NCBI RefSeq assembly: GCF_947179515.1
Contig: NC_067474.1
Span: 94,305,324-94,369,323, forward strand
DNA length: 64,000 bases
Direction of reading: 5' to 3'
From: Apodemus sylvaticus
Lineage: Eukaryota > Chordata > Mammalia > Rodentia > Muridae
Both the position numbers and the translations under genes were made by a program. Shown piece after piece: positions 54,652-64,000 of this stretch. The number at the start of each line of letters is the position of its first letter. Positions within the stretch are counted from its first letter, which is position 1. The notes beneath the pieces were generated by a model. It ran no database searches. It had not been told where the DNA came from and saw only the letters and a list, made by a program, of their open reading frames with translations.

Positions 54652-54847
54652 GGGCTAGAGAGATGACTCAGAGGTTAGGAGCACTGACTACTCTTCCAGA
54701 GGTTTGAAGTTTCATTCCCAGCAAACACATGATGGTATCCATCATGGCAATCATCTGTAATGGGATCTGATGCCCTCTTCTGGTGTGTCTGAAGACAGCT
54801 ACAGTGTACCCAAATACATAAAATAAATAAACAAATCTTTTTAAAAG
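54652..54847 (+). mobile_element. B2 SINE, plus strand
   Basis: gggctagagagatgactcag starts the tRNA-derived head; gaggttaggagcactgac and ctcttccagaggt follow, then the B2 body with gatctgatgccctcttctgg and ctacagtgtaccc, and an AATAAATAAA tail. B2 is a pol III SINE whose tail carries AATAAA, here intact. Confidence 0.93.
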
Positions 54848-54994
54848 ATGCATTTGAAGCAGGTACATTTCTTAATTTCTCTCACCTACACAGCTTCTTC
54901 TATATTTCCATATTCTGACTTACCATCTTTCCTTCTTTATATATTTTTGGATGAAAATAATTATCAGCTGGGTATGGTGGACTATACCTCTTAA

Positions 54995-55235
54995 AATGCT
55001 GATTTTAGATATATGTGTTTATTTGTTGGTTTAAAGTTTATGTGTTTGTACCAAAGTGTATGTTTGCTTGCCATATGCTTGCAGGAGCCTGAGGAGGTCA
55101 GAAGAGGGTGTTGGAACCCCAGGAACTGGAATTGCAGTCCACTGTGAGCTGTTGTGTGGGTGCTGGGATTCAAAGCTGGGTCATATTCATAGGCAGTAAG
55201 GGTTCCAAATCACTGAGCCATTAGAGGTTGTTCAA
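54995..55235 (-). mobile_element. B3-type SINE, minus strand, nested
   Basis: gcctgaggaggtcagaagagg (about 55088), ccaggaactggaattgcag (about 55119), gtgggtgctgggattcaaag (about 55157) and cactgagccatta (about 55211) are the complement of a B3/B2-type SINE. It sits inside the B1-like element, near its position 25. Confidence 0.75.
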
Positions 55236-55268
55236 CCCTCTAATCCCTGCATTCAAGAGTCAGAGGTG

Positions 55269-55645
55269 TATGCCATTAGAAACGATGAATTCATGAAATT
55301 CTTAGGCAAATGGATGGAGCTGGAGAACATCATACTAAGTGAGGTAACCCAGACTCAAAAGGTGAATCATGGTATGCACTCACTAATAAGTGGATATTAA
55401 CCTAGAAAACTGGAATACCCAAAACATAATCCACACATCAAATGAGGTACAAGAAGAAAGGAGGAGTGGCCCCTTGTTCTGGAAAGACTCAGTGAAGCAG
55501 TATAGGGCAAAACCAGAACAGGTAAGTTGGAAGGGTTGGGTGGGAAAACTGGGAGGGAAGGAGGCTGATGGGACTTTCGGGGAGTGGGGGTCTAGAAAAG
55601 GGGAAATCATTTGAAATGTAAATAAAAATATATCGAATAAAAAAA
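55269..55645 (+). mobile_element. Very short 5'-truncated L1 (377 bp), nested
   Basis: Starts within the last 40 codons of ORF2 (AIRNNEFMKFLGKW, about 55276) and runs to the L1Md 3' end with AATAAA and poly(A). A 14-base exact duplication aagagtcagaggtg lies at 55255-55268 and 55646-55659. The 3' UTR is close to the young mouse L1 type, so this is a recent insertion into the older B1-like SINE. Confidence 0.94.
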
Positions 55646-55755
55646 AAGAGTCAGAGGTGGACATATCTCTGATCTCAGGAGTATTCTGATTTAGGAAGTT
55701 CCAGATCAGTCAGGGATAGATAGTAAGACCTTATCTCTCAAAGAATAAAATCATC

Positions 55756-57034
55756 AAAGAAATCCTGGTAATAAGCAGTTTCTAGGAGAAAGGAACAATT
55801 TAGCATTTTTGTCTCTTTAAATCCTGCCTAGAATTTAATGAACATTTTTCTTTTTACTTATAATAAACAAGCAGTAGTGAGAAAAGGAAATTCTCATTTG
55901 AGAAGTTTGCATAGTCAGTGAACTAACCTAATGCATCCTTATCAAGATGCTGATACTAGGCAATAGCTTTGAACATGGATTTCTATGACAAGGTGACTGT
56001 CGATAGTCATAGATTTAGGCAGTGCTTTTACAACCTTTTCCCTAAAGCTTTCTGACTACAGGAACAGAGTAGGGAAGACCTGCAGATTGGAGGCATTTCA
56101 GATAGTTTGTGTGCAGAAATAGAGAACATAATATTCTCCTAACAGCTGTACAAAATTTCTTTTAACATGAAAGAGAAAGCCTTTGGGGGAGGGTTGCCGA
56201 TATGCCTGTTTGGATAGAGTTGTTATTCTAAATTCTAAATTACCAAATGGGAAAGACCATCTGCTCTGTGTGAATCAGAGGAAGACTTGGTGGAGGTAGG
56301 GGAAAATGTGAAGAAAAGGCACAAGAGCTGTTGAGAGCTGTGATAAAGGCCCCTTTCATGACCCTCAAAGTCATGGGTCACATTTTCTCTTCCTTTAGAA
56401 AATTCACACATTTCCTTATGATGTCCCATGCTTCGTGGACCTTTGACTTTAAACAGAAGTCTTCAGCTTTTATTCAAAGGTCCAATGGCCCTGATCCAAG
56501 AACTATGAAAAAAAGTGGTCTCTGATAATCTCTCTTTGGTGATAAAGACAATGCGAGTTTTACTTTGTCTTTTAACAAACCAACTTAATAAGGTGGCCAA
56601 AATCATCTTAATTGAAACTACTCATGCCAGACATATTAGTTTGTTCTTGTAAACAAGGTATCTTGAAAGTTTCCTGGGTGTTCATTTGTCTTTGTATTGC
56701 TTTTGTCTTCTTTAATCACTTTATAGATACTATTTTAATTTTTTTTGAACATTTTCAAGTCAACTTCTAGATGTTTCTTGGTAGTTGTTTCAAGACTCCC
56801 TGTGGTAATTCATTTGCCACATTACAGTTTCATCACAAGACACATGTTTCTCTGTAAGACTTGCAAAGAGCCTGAGGGATCTTCCACATGAGTACCGATG
56901 CATCTTCTTGCTCTGTAAGCACACTGATGCACGACCCTGAGTACTTTGCCTTTTCTTTGGCTCTATCACATTATTTAACAAATGTTTATTCAGTTGAACT
57001 ACTGAATGCATTTGAAACTTATGTGTCTTAATCT
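55756..57034. other. Single-copy noncoding interval
   Basis: No repeat family or gene recognised. Confidence 0.45.
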
Positions 57035-57405
57035 GTTTTCTGTTGCTCATATCACAATACCACAGACTTGGTAAAGTATAAAGAAAATGGATTTCTTTTA
57101 GCTCATACTTCTGATTCAGTGTTGGGAGTACCCATCTGGTGATGATCTTCTTGCAGCTAGAGTTCCCAGCTGGCACAGGGCTCCACGTGGAGCAGGAAGC
57201 CTAAGGGAAACATAGCCAAACTGGAACTGATAGCAGACCTGCTCTTGAGATAATAACTTAATCCCTTGAATGATGAGCTAGTCAGGAGGGCAGAGCTCTA
57301 AAGGCTTCTCAGAGGTTCTACCTTGTCCCATCTCTTCATATTTCATAATGAGGATTAAATTTCAGTGTGAATTTTAGAAAGGAAAAATCACATTCAAACT
57401 GTAGC
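57035..57405 (+). mobile_element. Old mammalian dispersed repeat, family not assigned
   Basis: ctgttttctgttgctcatatcac, aataccacagacttggtaaag, a gctcatacttctg block, a gagggcagagctct block and a final ttcaaactgtagca follow a pattern I know from a mammalian-wide repeat (a MER or MaLR-age element). Naming it would need a library search. A 128-codon minus-strand frame (56790-57176) overlaps it and is not considered coding. Confidence 0.4.
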
Positions 57406-57961
57406 ATTATTTATGACTCTTACTGAGAAATTAAAGCTAATCTGTTAAATACATTCTTGTTACACAGAACTAAAAGGCTAAGCTTGTCTTCAATTGCTAC
57501 AAACGCATTTTAAGCAATCAATGAAGAAATATATCATTTGTGTAAGTATCCCACACATAATAACTCACTCAGTTGAATAAATAACTGTAAAGATAAATAT
57601 TACCATTATCATATGGAGGTGACACCAAAGGAACAAAAACAGTCATCAATTGCTGGAAGTTATGGAGGCCATAAGTAGGAAAGAAGGCATAAATTGTATT
57701 GTTCAGACTTACTGGTTTAGTATCAGAGCCTGAGTAGTAACACTAGATACAAGCAGATTAATCATTGAAAGTAAATTCTAAGGAAAAAGTAATAGAGTTA
57801 CATTCTCTTCTGTTTCTAAAGAAGCTAGAGTGTGCTTGGTCATGTTCATTATTTCTGCAAGTATAAAGATTGTAACAGTAAGACACCGTCATGTAACCAT
57901 GACCATATGCATGATTTGTGAATGAGAAGATATTACTTCAATGTGCAGATCGTGAGTATAC

Positions 57962-57998
<37 letters not shown>

Positions 57999-59061
57999 CA
58001 TTTCAGATGCACAGAAACACTATAGATGATCTCAGAACATTCATCTCTTTAGTTTATCCTATGTGGAAGATTGGGTCCATATAAAACAGTATATGGACAT
58101 ATAAAAATTCTTGTTAATTTGTTAAACTTCTCAACTCGAATTCAAATGATATTCTCTATATTCCATTTGAATAGTCTGTTTTTACTTAATTTCATAAATG
58201 GTTCAAATTTTAACAACAACAACAACAACAACAAAAAACCCTCCTGCAAATTGCCCGAACCAGGGAGCTTGGTGATATGGGATCATTTTTTTTTCTAATT
58301 TTCCCATTTTGTAACTTAAAGGTAGAGCTTCCAGCTGTGTGTGGATACTTCAGAACAGCACAACAGGAAAAACTTTATAAGACATTGTGGTTTTCTCATA
58401 GAATGAAGATAGCTATTCCATTTATTATTATTTGGTACTAAAAGAATATAAACTAATTATACAACTATCTCATCACTCAGGATAACATTAGAGACATAGT
58501 GTTAGAAATTCTGTTTTTTGTTAAATAGAATTTTTGATTTGTTTCTAGTTCTTCTAATTACTAATTACCTACCTTAACTATTGGAATTCAGATATGAACT
58601 TGCATGCTAAGGCAACAGTATCAATAGGACATGCAAACGAAGCAGAATGGATGTGGATAGAAGCTTTACTGAAAAGGGTATGCCCAGTCACGGTCTCTGA
58701 CAAAATAAAATATGACAGTTACAAACATGACTTCTGTTGGGTCAGTCCTGCCAAAGCTAAGCTTTGTTGTTGAGGAACCATTTGACACTCTTTTGCTTGG
58801 GGAGTGGTAATGATTATCTTTACCTCTTTTTGTTAATTTGTAAATCAATATTCTACTGCTTCTTAGGATATGTATTTTTTTCCGTAAAATTCATCAGAGG
58901 TCCCATACCTATAAAAGTGCTCTGTATGTGTTCACTTTGAAATGTTAAAAAATTTGGTTGGTGAAGATTAACTCCTCTTTAGAGGGGCAGTTCTAATAAA
59001 GTAGATATAAAAATATAAATTTTTACATCACAAATGACAAGAAAGCATTCTCTATTCTTCT
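57406..59061. other. Single-copy noncoding interval with TA and AAC tracts
   Basis: A pure TA run lies at 57967-57996 and an AAC run at 58211-58236. No gene or transposon recognised otherwise. Confidence 0.5.
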
Positions 59062-59076
59062 CAGACTATTACTCTT

Positions 59077-59283
59077 TTTTAAAAAAGATTTCTTTCTTTT
59101 TTTTTTTAAGATTTATTTATTTATTATATGTAAGTACACTGTAGCTGTTTTCAGACACACCAGAAGAGGGCACCAGGTCTCATTACAGATGGTTGTGAGC
59201 CACCATGTGGTTGCTGGGATTTGAACTCAGGACCTTCGGAAGAGCAGTCAGTGCTCTTAACCACTGAGCCATCTCTCCAGCCC
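59077..59283 (-). mobile_element. B2 SINE, minus strand, young
   Basis: The complement of a near-intact B2: poly(T) and TTTATTTATTTA tail at left, gtaagtacactgtagctg, agaagagggcaccagg, gccaccatgtggttgctgg and the tRNA-like head ending ccatctctccagcccc. A perfect 15-base duplication cagactattactctt lies at 59062-59076 and 59284-59298. Little divergence: a recent B2 copy. Confidence 0.97.
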
Positions 59284-59298
59284 CAGACTATTACTCTT

Positions 59299-59547
59299 AA
59301 TGTTTCAAAATAATCTGCCTGTATTCTGAAATATAAAAGAGGCTATGACTTGTGAAAATCATAGATTTTTAAAAAATGCTGCCCAAAAGTTAAGCTGTCA
59401 ATCAGTTACAAGATATATCCTGATTTTAGAGGTATTAAGATGTGAAAAATGATTGCATCTTACAATTGTTAAGTATGGCTTCTCCAAATGAATGCAAAAC
59501 CCAATGTATATCACATTTATTTAGTGGACAAAACTTAATTTGATTTA
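59299..59547. other. Single-copy noncoding interval
   Basis: No feature recognised. Confidence 0.45.
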
Positions 59548-59583
59548 TTAAAATCATTTATTTCTTCATGTATGTGAGTGTGT

Positions 59584-59623
<40 letters not shown>

Positions 59624-59823
59624 ACTCCTGTGCATGTGCATGGCCCTGTGCCTGCATGAGTTAATGTGTGGGTGCCCATAGAGTCTGGAAAAGAATGTTG
59701 CATTCCCTGGAACTGAAGTTACAGGTGGTTGTGAGACACCTACTATCAGTGCTGGAAACTGAACCAAAGTCCTTTGCAAGGGCAGTAAGCACTCTTAATT
59801 GATGAGCCATCTTTCCATGCCCT
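59548..59823 (-). mobile_element. B3-type SINE, minus strand, with expanded TG tail
   Basis: A TG microsatellite (about 59576-59622) is followed by gtgtgggtgcccatagagtc, gaactgaagttacaggtgg, gtgctggaaactgaaccaaag and gatgagccatctttcc, the complement of a B3-type SINE. The TG tract occupies its tail region, a usual site of expansion. Confidence 0.85.
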
Positions 59824-62645
59824 TGATTCATTTTAATAAAGGAGATAAGTAGCTGCAGTAGTAGACACCAAGTCTCAACAACCAATTTACTTAATGTGGG
59901 GAAAGCTTTGATATGGGTAGAAGAAAGAAAATTATGTTTGATACTTCATTTTAACATCGGATAACTATGTTTTATCAACAAAAATGTGTTTGTGTAGATC
60001 TGAAAATATCAATCTGGATAAGCAAAATAAGAAACAAAGCAAGAATTGTTAAATGAACTATGCATTTATCTCACGAACAGACAAGATGATACATTTGTGA
60101 GTACTTACTTTCTGTAGTGGCATGTCAGTTTAATATCATTTATTCTATCCAATAGTTGCTGCCTTTCTAGAAACATATTTATAAGCACACCCAACCTCGA
60201 AGTGTATAAATTATCTTGTAGAAGAAAATTAAAAACTTTCAAAACAACATAAACTTTTTGAGGTCACCAAGGTATTATTGAGTAAATTATGGCTCTGTAG
60301 TCCTAGATGGCACCTAGTATCAGGAAGAGTTTAATGTACCTTTCAAGGAGCCAAATTTACTTCCAGGGAGTAAGGGACTAGTGGACAGGCCCTGGATGAT
60401 AAATTACACTTTGAGATGCATTTCCCCAAGCGAGTTGGGCTCAGTGTTGTCTGAATAAAATTAATGCCTTACATTATTTAAACACATGAAGGCAAGGGTC
60501 TAAGCATTTTCAGAAGTCCACCTACCCCACCTTTAATGCAACAACGGGCAAGACAAACTCAGTAACAGAAAACAGGAGATAAAACTGGCCAAGGCAACTT
60601 AATGAAAACATTTCGTGTGCTATTAAGAACGTGTGAACTCGGGATCTATATACTTTCTGTAATGCCTGGGTATTCCAGAGAGGTCTTCTCTGTGAGGATC
60701 AAACCTGTCTTACCTTGTGGATTCCATGGTATGTGCCAGCATCTCATTCTTGGTGGTATGGTATGCCTCCAGGCCATGTATGCTCTGTGAACATTCAGTG
60801 ATGAGGTAGTCTACTGCTCAGGCAATTTGCTCTTTTGTAAGTCTTATTCTCTCAGGTTGCATAAATGTCTCATGACTAACATGTTATTGCTTTACCTGGA
60901 GTGGGATGTAAGAATCTGGACTCATTCTGGATCTCCTCTTAACTTTCATCAATGCTCAACTTTCCAGTTTATTGTTATCTTAAAGATCGAGAGAACCAAG
61001 GGAAGTGGTTTCATGTTAGAAGAAAATAAAGGACCATTTTCATGATCAAAAATATCCTGTCACTATTGGACAAATATTAAGCTTTCTGTCCTGTAGGTGT
61101 CCCACAATATGATAAATTACTTATCCCCCACTTCTCATCACATGAAACAGTCATGTGCAAAGGGGACATACCAGTCCTTTGTCCACTATTTTTCTGTGTT
61201 CCCTCTGAAAGACCATTAGAGTGCAATGCCAACACCCATCAGTTCCTGAGCTGGGTCTCCTACTTGAAGGTGAAGAAGCAAAGTCGTGTTCATAGCATAA
61301 ATGTGAAATAACTTCTGTTATTAAAAACCTGAGAGATGCTAGGCTCTTTGTTCTATACAATAACCCTTCAGGCCCCCAGAGCCTTACTGATAAAACTACT
61401 CAGTGCTTTACACATAGAAAGCAAATCTATCTAAATCAAATGTAACCTTACTCTTCTTCAAGGCTAGCTAGACTTGAAGTTAGGTTTATGATATTCAATT
61501 TAAAATTGAAATAATAAATACACTTATGAATACTAAATGGATAATCAATTATTGTCCCTAAAGCAATCACAAATGCAATTTAAATGATCTCTTTTCTATA
61601 TAGTAAAGATAGAGAGTATGGGGAAATGCTTATAACACTTTATAAGTGGTTTTAATTTAAAATTAAACATATTTGAAATTTACATCTCATTGAAAACACT
61701 TGTGTATGTGTAGATCGGTGGAACCTGAAGACATGTCATTGTAATCACTTGTACAGAATTGCAATTACAATATATATCAGCAATTAAAAATATTTTTCAA
61801 AATATTCTACTTTTGTAGTAAAAGTACAAAAACATAGAAATGGGCATAAATATTAAAATCTTTGTCTCATGCAGAGTTAGTGTCATACTTGGCAGGTTTA
61901 GTTTCTGCAGCTGTTTTCATAGCTATGTTTCAAACAATTGGATTATGGAGTACATCTCATTTCATCTCAGCATCTTGCTGCGCGTTTCCCTCCTAGGAAA
62001 CTGTGAGTGAAGTAGGAAGCATGGAATGGTTTAAAGAAATAAGATAACCAGGAATCTTAACCTGAACCTTTAAGAGCCTACTAGGCAATGAAAGCCCACA
62101 GGGCTATGTGTATTTGGCAAACAATCAAACACCAGCATTTGAATTAGAGCCCTGCTGGCCTGAGGTTGGTGAACAAATTCTGTACATCTGTGAGTAAGAA
62201 TCCCTGAAAGAGGAACTTACCACCTTGTATCTGAAATTTATTACAACTGCTTTAAATTTCTGGGAAAAAAAGGTCCTGATTTAGGCTACCTTAATTATAC
62301 CCAAGTTTGTTAATTAACACAGGTAAAGAGCACAAACTATGTTCAAACCAGGAAACTTTTTCATTGTGGGAGAGAAGGTTACTAGATAATCAGCTACATG
62401 TAACCACACTTGGTCCTTTAACCAGAGTAGACATGGATAATCCATCCTATCTGCTATTTCAACATAATTACACTTGGGTTTCAAATCAACTTCATGGTCT
62501 AACTTAGAACTTAGGTTAATCATACCAAATTACACCAGGTGAGGAAATAGAACCATAGAGGGAAACAAGAAACTATTGTAAGTATAATTTTCTTTTGTGG
62601 TATTCTGTCTGATATGTGTATGTCATGTGATGCTTCAGAAGAAGT
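59824..62645. other. Single-copy noncoding interval
   Basis: Almost 3 kb without a recognisable transposon, unusual for this window. Open frames at 60602-60790, 60827-61045 and 62307-62507 are short and featureless. No splice-site pair stands out. Confidence 0.45.
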
Positions 62646-62775
62646 TGTTACATTCCCATTTGACAGATAGAAAAAGTAAGTCTTAAAGAACCTTAATGGT
62701 GTGTGCAACCTAGTCATTAGTAGCTAGAGATTCACACTATGGCACAACCTTGACTCTTGTTCCATTATACTTTGT
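62646..62775 (-). mobile_element. MIR relic, minus strand
   Basis: Complement of the MIR core and 5' half: tcccatttgacagatagaaaa, a taatggtgtgtgcaacctagtcattagtag block (equivalent of the conserved gtcacacagctagtaa) and a degraded end near 62775. Very diverged. Confidence 0.6.
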
Positions 62776-64000
62776 GATCTTAGCAAACCATAAGGCAATG
62801 CTATTCTTTCTCTGAAAAAGTTAGTGAAGAAGTTTCTAAAATAAATCTTCTTGGGACAAGGAAAACTATGAACTAGAAGAAACAAACTCATAAATAATTA
62901 CTAAGCACAGCAGTCACCAGGCACCTAAAAATTAATAGTGAGTACATGAAATACCTTTATTTAATTGTATTAAAGACATTAAATGAATGACAAGATTTGA
63001 AAAATTGTCCCTTCGGGGCACTGATGGCTCCAAAATTCTCTATATTGGCCAGTAGAGTAGATTATTTTGAAAGATATTCCATTGTCCCTGGGCTTTTCTT
63101 TCCAGGAAAAATCGTGTCTTTCTGGATAATGGAAAAAGAAGTGTGGAGCCTTGGGTTTGCAAACTTCATTACCATGTATGTCTATGCCATAGTAATTGCT
63201 TCCAATCTCTACTAACTTCCCCCAACTCACATTTTTGTAATTTCTTAGCAACTTGGGCAACTTGGCTAAGGAATATACTCCATGCAACAGCGATGAAACA
63301 GAGGCCTCTGCTCGGATGGAGGACCAGGCTTTTACCAGCAGTGACTCAAACATTTGTTCCCCTTTCCAGCTCCTTCTGAGAAAACAGACTTCCCAAGAGG
63401 GAAGATTTTCTGATTAGGAAAGTTTTTAGGCTTCTCGTCTCCCAGATAAATCATATTGTCAATTACTTTGTTGAATTTCTTTCCATTTGTTTTTTATTTA
63501 GTTCTTGTTTCAGTTCCTCTAGGTCTTATACACCCTGCTGTCTAGCAGAGGCTTACTTGTTTTCAGAATGAATACTCAACAGAAGAAAGAAATACTAGGA
63601 GGAAGGGCAGAGTGAAAATGAGTCCATTAAATCTTATCATATATCCAAGCATTATGGAGAGTTAAATCTTTCTTCACATCTATATGTCCACATTAATATA
63701 TTTTCTAGCCTCTGCAGAAAACAGAGGCAAACAGATATGCTTCCTGACTGTTATATTAAGAAAAATGACGAAAATGCTATCACTATACTTTTGGGTTTCA
63801 CTTGATTTTCAGAATTTTAATTATGATTCTAGAATATTTTGTTGCTTGGTCAATGCACTTCTTGCTATTGTGATTTTTCAATTTTCAGCATTAATTTCTA
63901 GTGTTTCATATAAAACTGGAAAACAAATAGTTTAGAATGTGATAAAAGCAGTATCTTGGGAACTGAGTCATGTGGCAAGGAGGATAAGCCATATCCCATG
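62776..64000. other. Single-copy noncoding interval to window end
   Basis: No transposon or gene recognised. A 124-codon minus-strand frame (62979-63353) overlaps two plus-strand frames and lacks a recognisable domain. Confidence 0.4.

Larger units (their letters stand above)
54967..55755 (+). mobile_element. Nested cluster: B1-like SINE split by a B3-type SINE and by an L1
   Basis: A B1-like element starts with gctgggtatggtggac (54967), resumes at ctaatccctgcattcaagag (about 55240) and again at gtggacatatctctgatctc (about 55657), ending near 55745. The first gap is filled by a minus-strand B3-type SINE, the second by the L1 at 55269-55645. The order of insertion is therefore B1-like first, then the other two. 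Confidence 0.72.

Noticed and set aside
56790..57176. 128-codon minus-strand open frame
   Set aside because: It overlaps an old dispersed repeat (57035-57405), which explains part of the sequence.
62979..63353. 124-codon minus-strand open frame
   Set aside because: Overlaps open frames on the plus strand, has no known motif and no splice or promoter signals; chance is sufficient.
1..64000. Rat origin
   Set aside because: The L1 3' UTR ends, the young B2 at 59077 and the young B1 at 8723 have mouse-type sequence, and I saw no young rat-type ID element. This rests on recognition of families, not on a search.
1..64000. tRNA, rRNA, U6, 7SK or other RNA genes
   Set aside because: Looked for their hallmark sequences on both strands by eye; only SINE tRNA-like heads (B2, B3, B4) were found.

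Overview
The window is rodent nuclear DNA, almost certainly house mouse (Mus musculus or a close relative). The evidence is the repeat content: young L1 (LINE-1) copies with the mouse L1Md 3' untranslated tail, B1, B2, B3 and B4 SINEs, ORR1-type MaLR LTR sequence, Lx-type older L1 tails, two MIR relics, and many long CA, TA, CT and CTAT microsatellites. I see no complete protein-coding gene, no rRNA or tRNA gene, no CRISPR array and nothing prokaryotic. It reads as intergenic or intronic DNA shaped by retrotransposition.

Layout. 1-5.9 kb: mostly single-copy sequence with CA/CT microsatellites. 5.94-7.38 kb: a twin-primed (5'-inverted) L1. 8.7-12.5 kb: B1, a 5'-truncated L1 on the minus strand, another B1, and a B4-type SINE after a GT tract. 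13.4-15.1 kb: a MIR, an Lx tail, a SINE and a CTAT tract. 16.65-17.88 kb: a clean 5'-truncated L1 with an open ORF2 C-terminus. 18.35 kb: a 50-base candidate exon with good splice sites, the best host-gene signal here. 19.27-20.80 kb: an older minus-strand L1. 20.8-22.2 kb: ORR1-like and Lx pieces. 22.5-35.5 kb: the core L1 cluster, namely a HAL1-like fragment, an L1 5' fragment, an AT-rich array of about 161-bp units, a near full-length L1 (24.92-31.29 kb) inserted into that array, and a second L1 (32.51-35.49 kb). 36-43 kb: older Lx, ORR1 and SINE relics with a Z-DNA-prone CA/CG/GA tract. 43-46.6 kb: AT-rich single-copy sequence. 46.6-52.6 kb: an old L1 retaining its tandem 5' UTR, both ORFs and a 3' UTR, all scarred. 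52.6-64 kb: mainly single-copy, with nested SINE/L1 insertions near 55 kb and B2/B3 copies near 59 kb.

Every L1 here is dead (stops, frameshifts, truncations), but together they record several insertion and repair mechanisms: target-site duplications, twin priming, microhomology deletion, a template-switch palindrome and tiny L1-tail insertions. I found no previously undescribed gene system. The items most worth a second look are the candidate exon at 18347-18396, the split AT-rich array, and the perfect 27-bp inverted repeat at 50931-51005. Repeat family names come from recognition only; a RepeatMasker run would settle the subfamilies.
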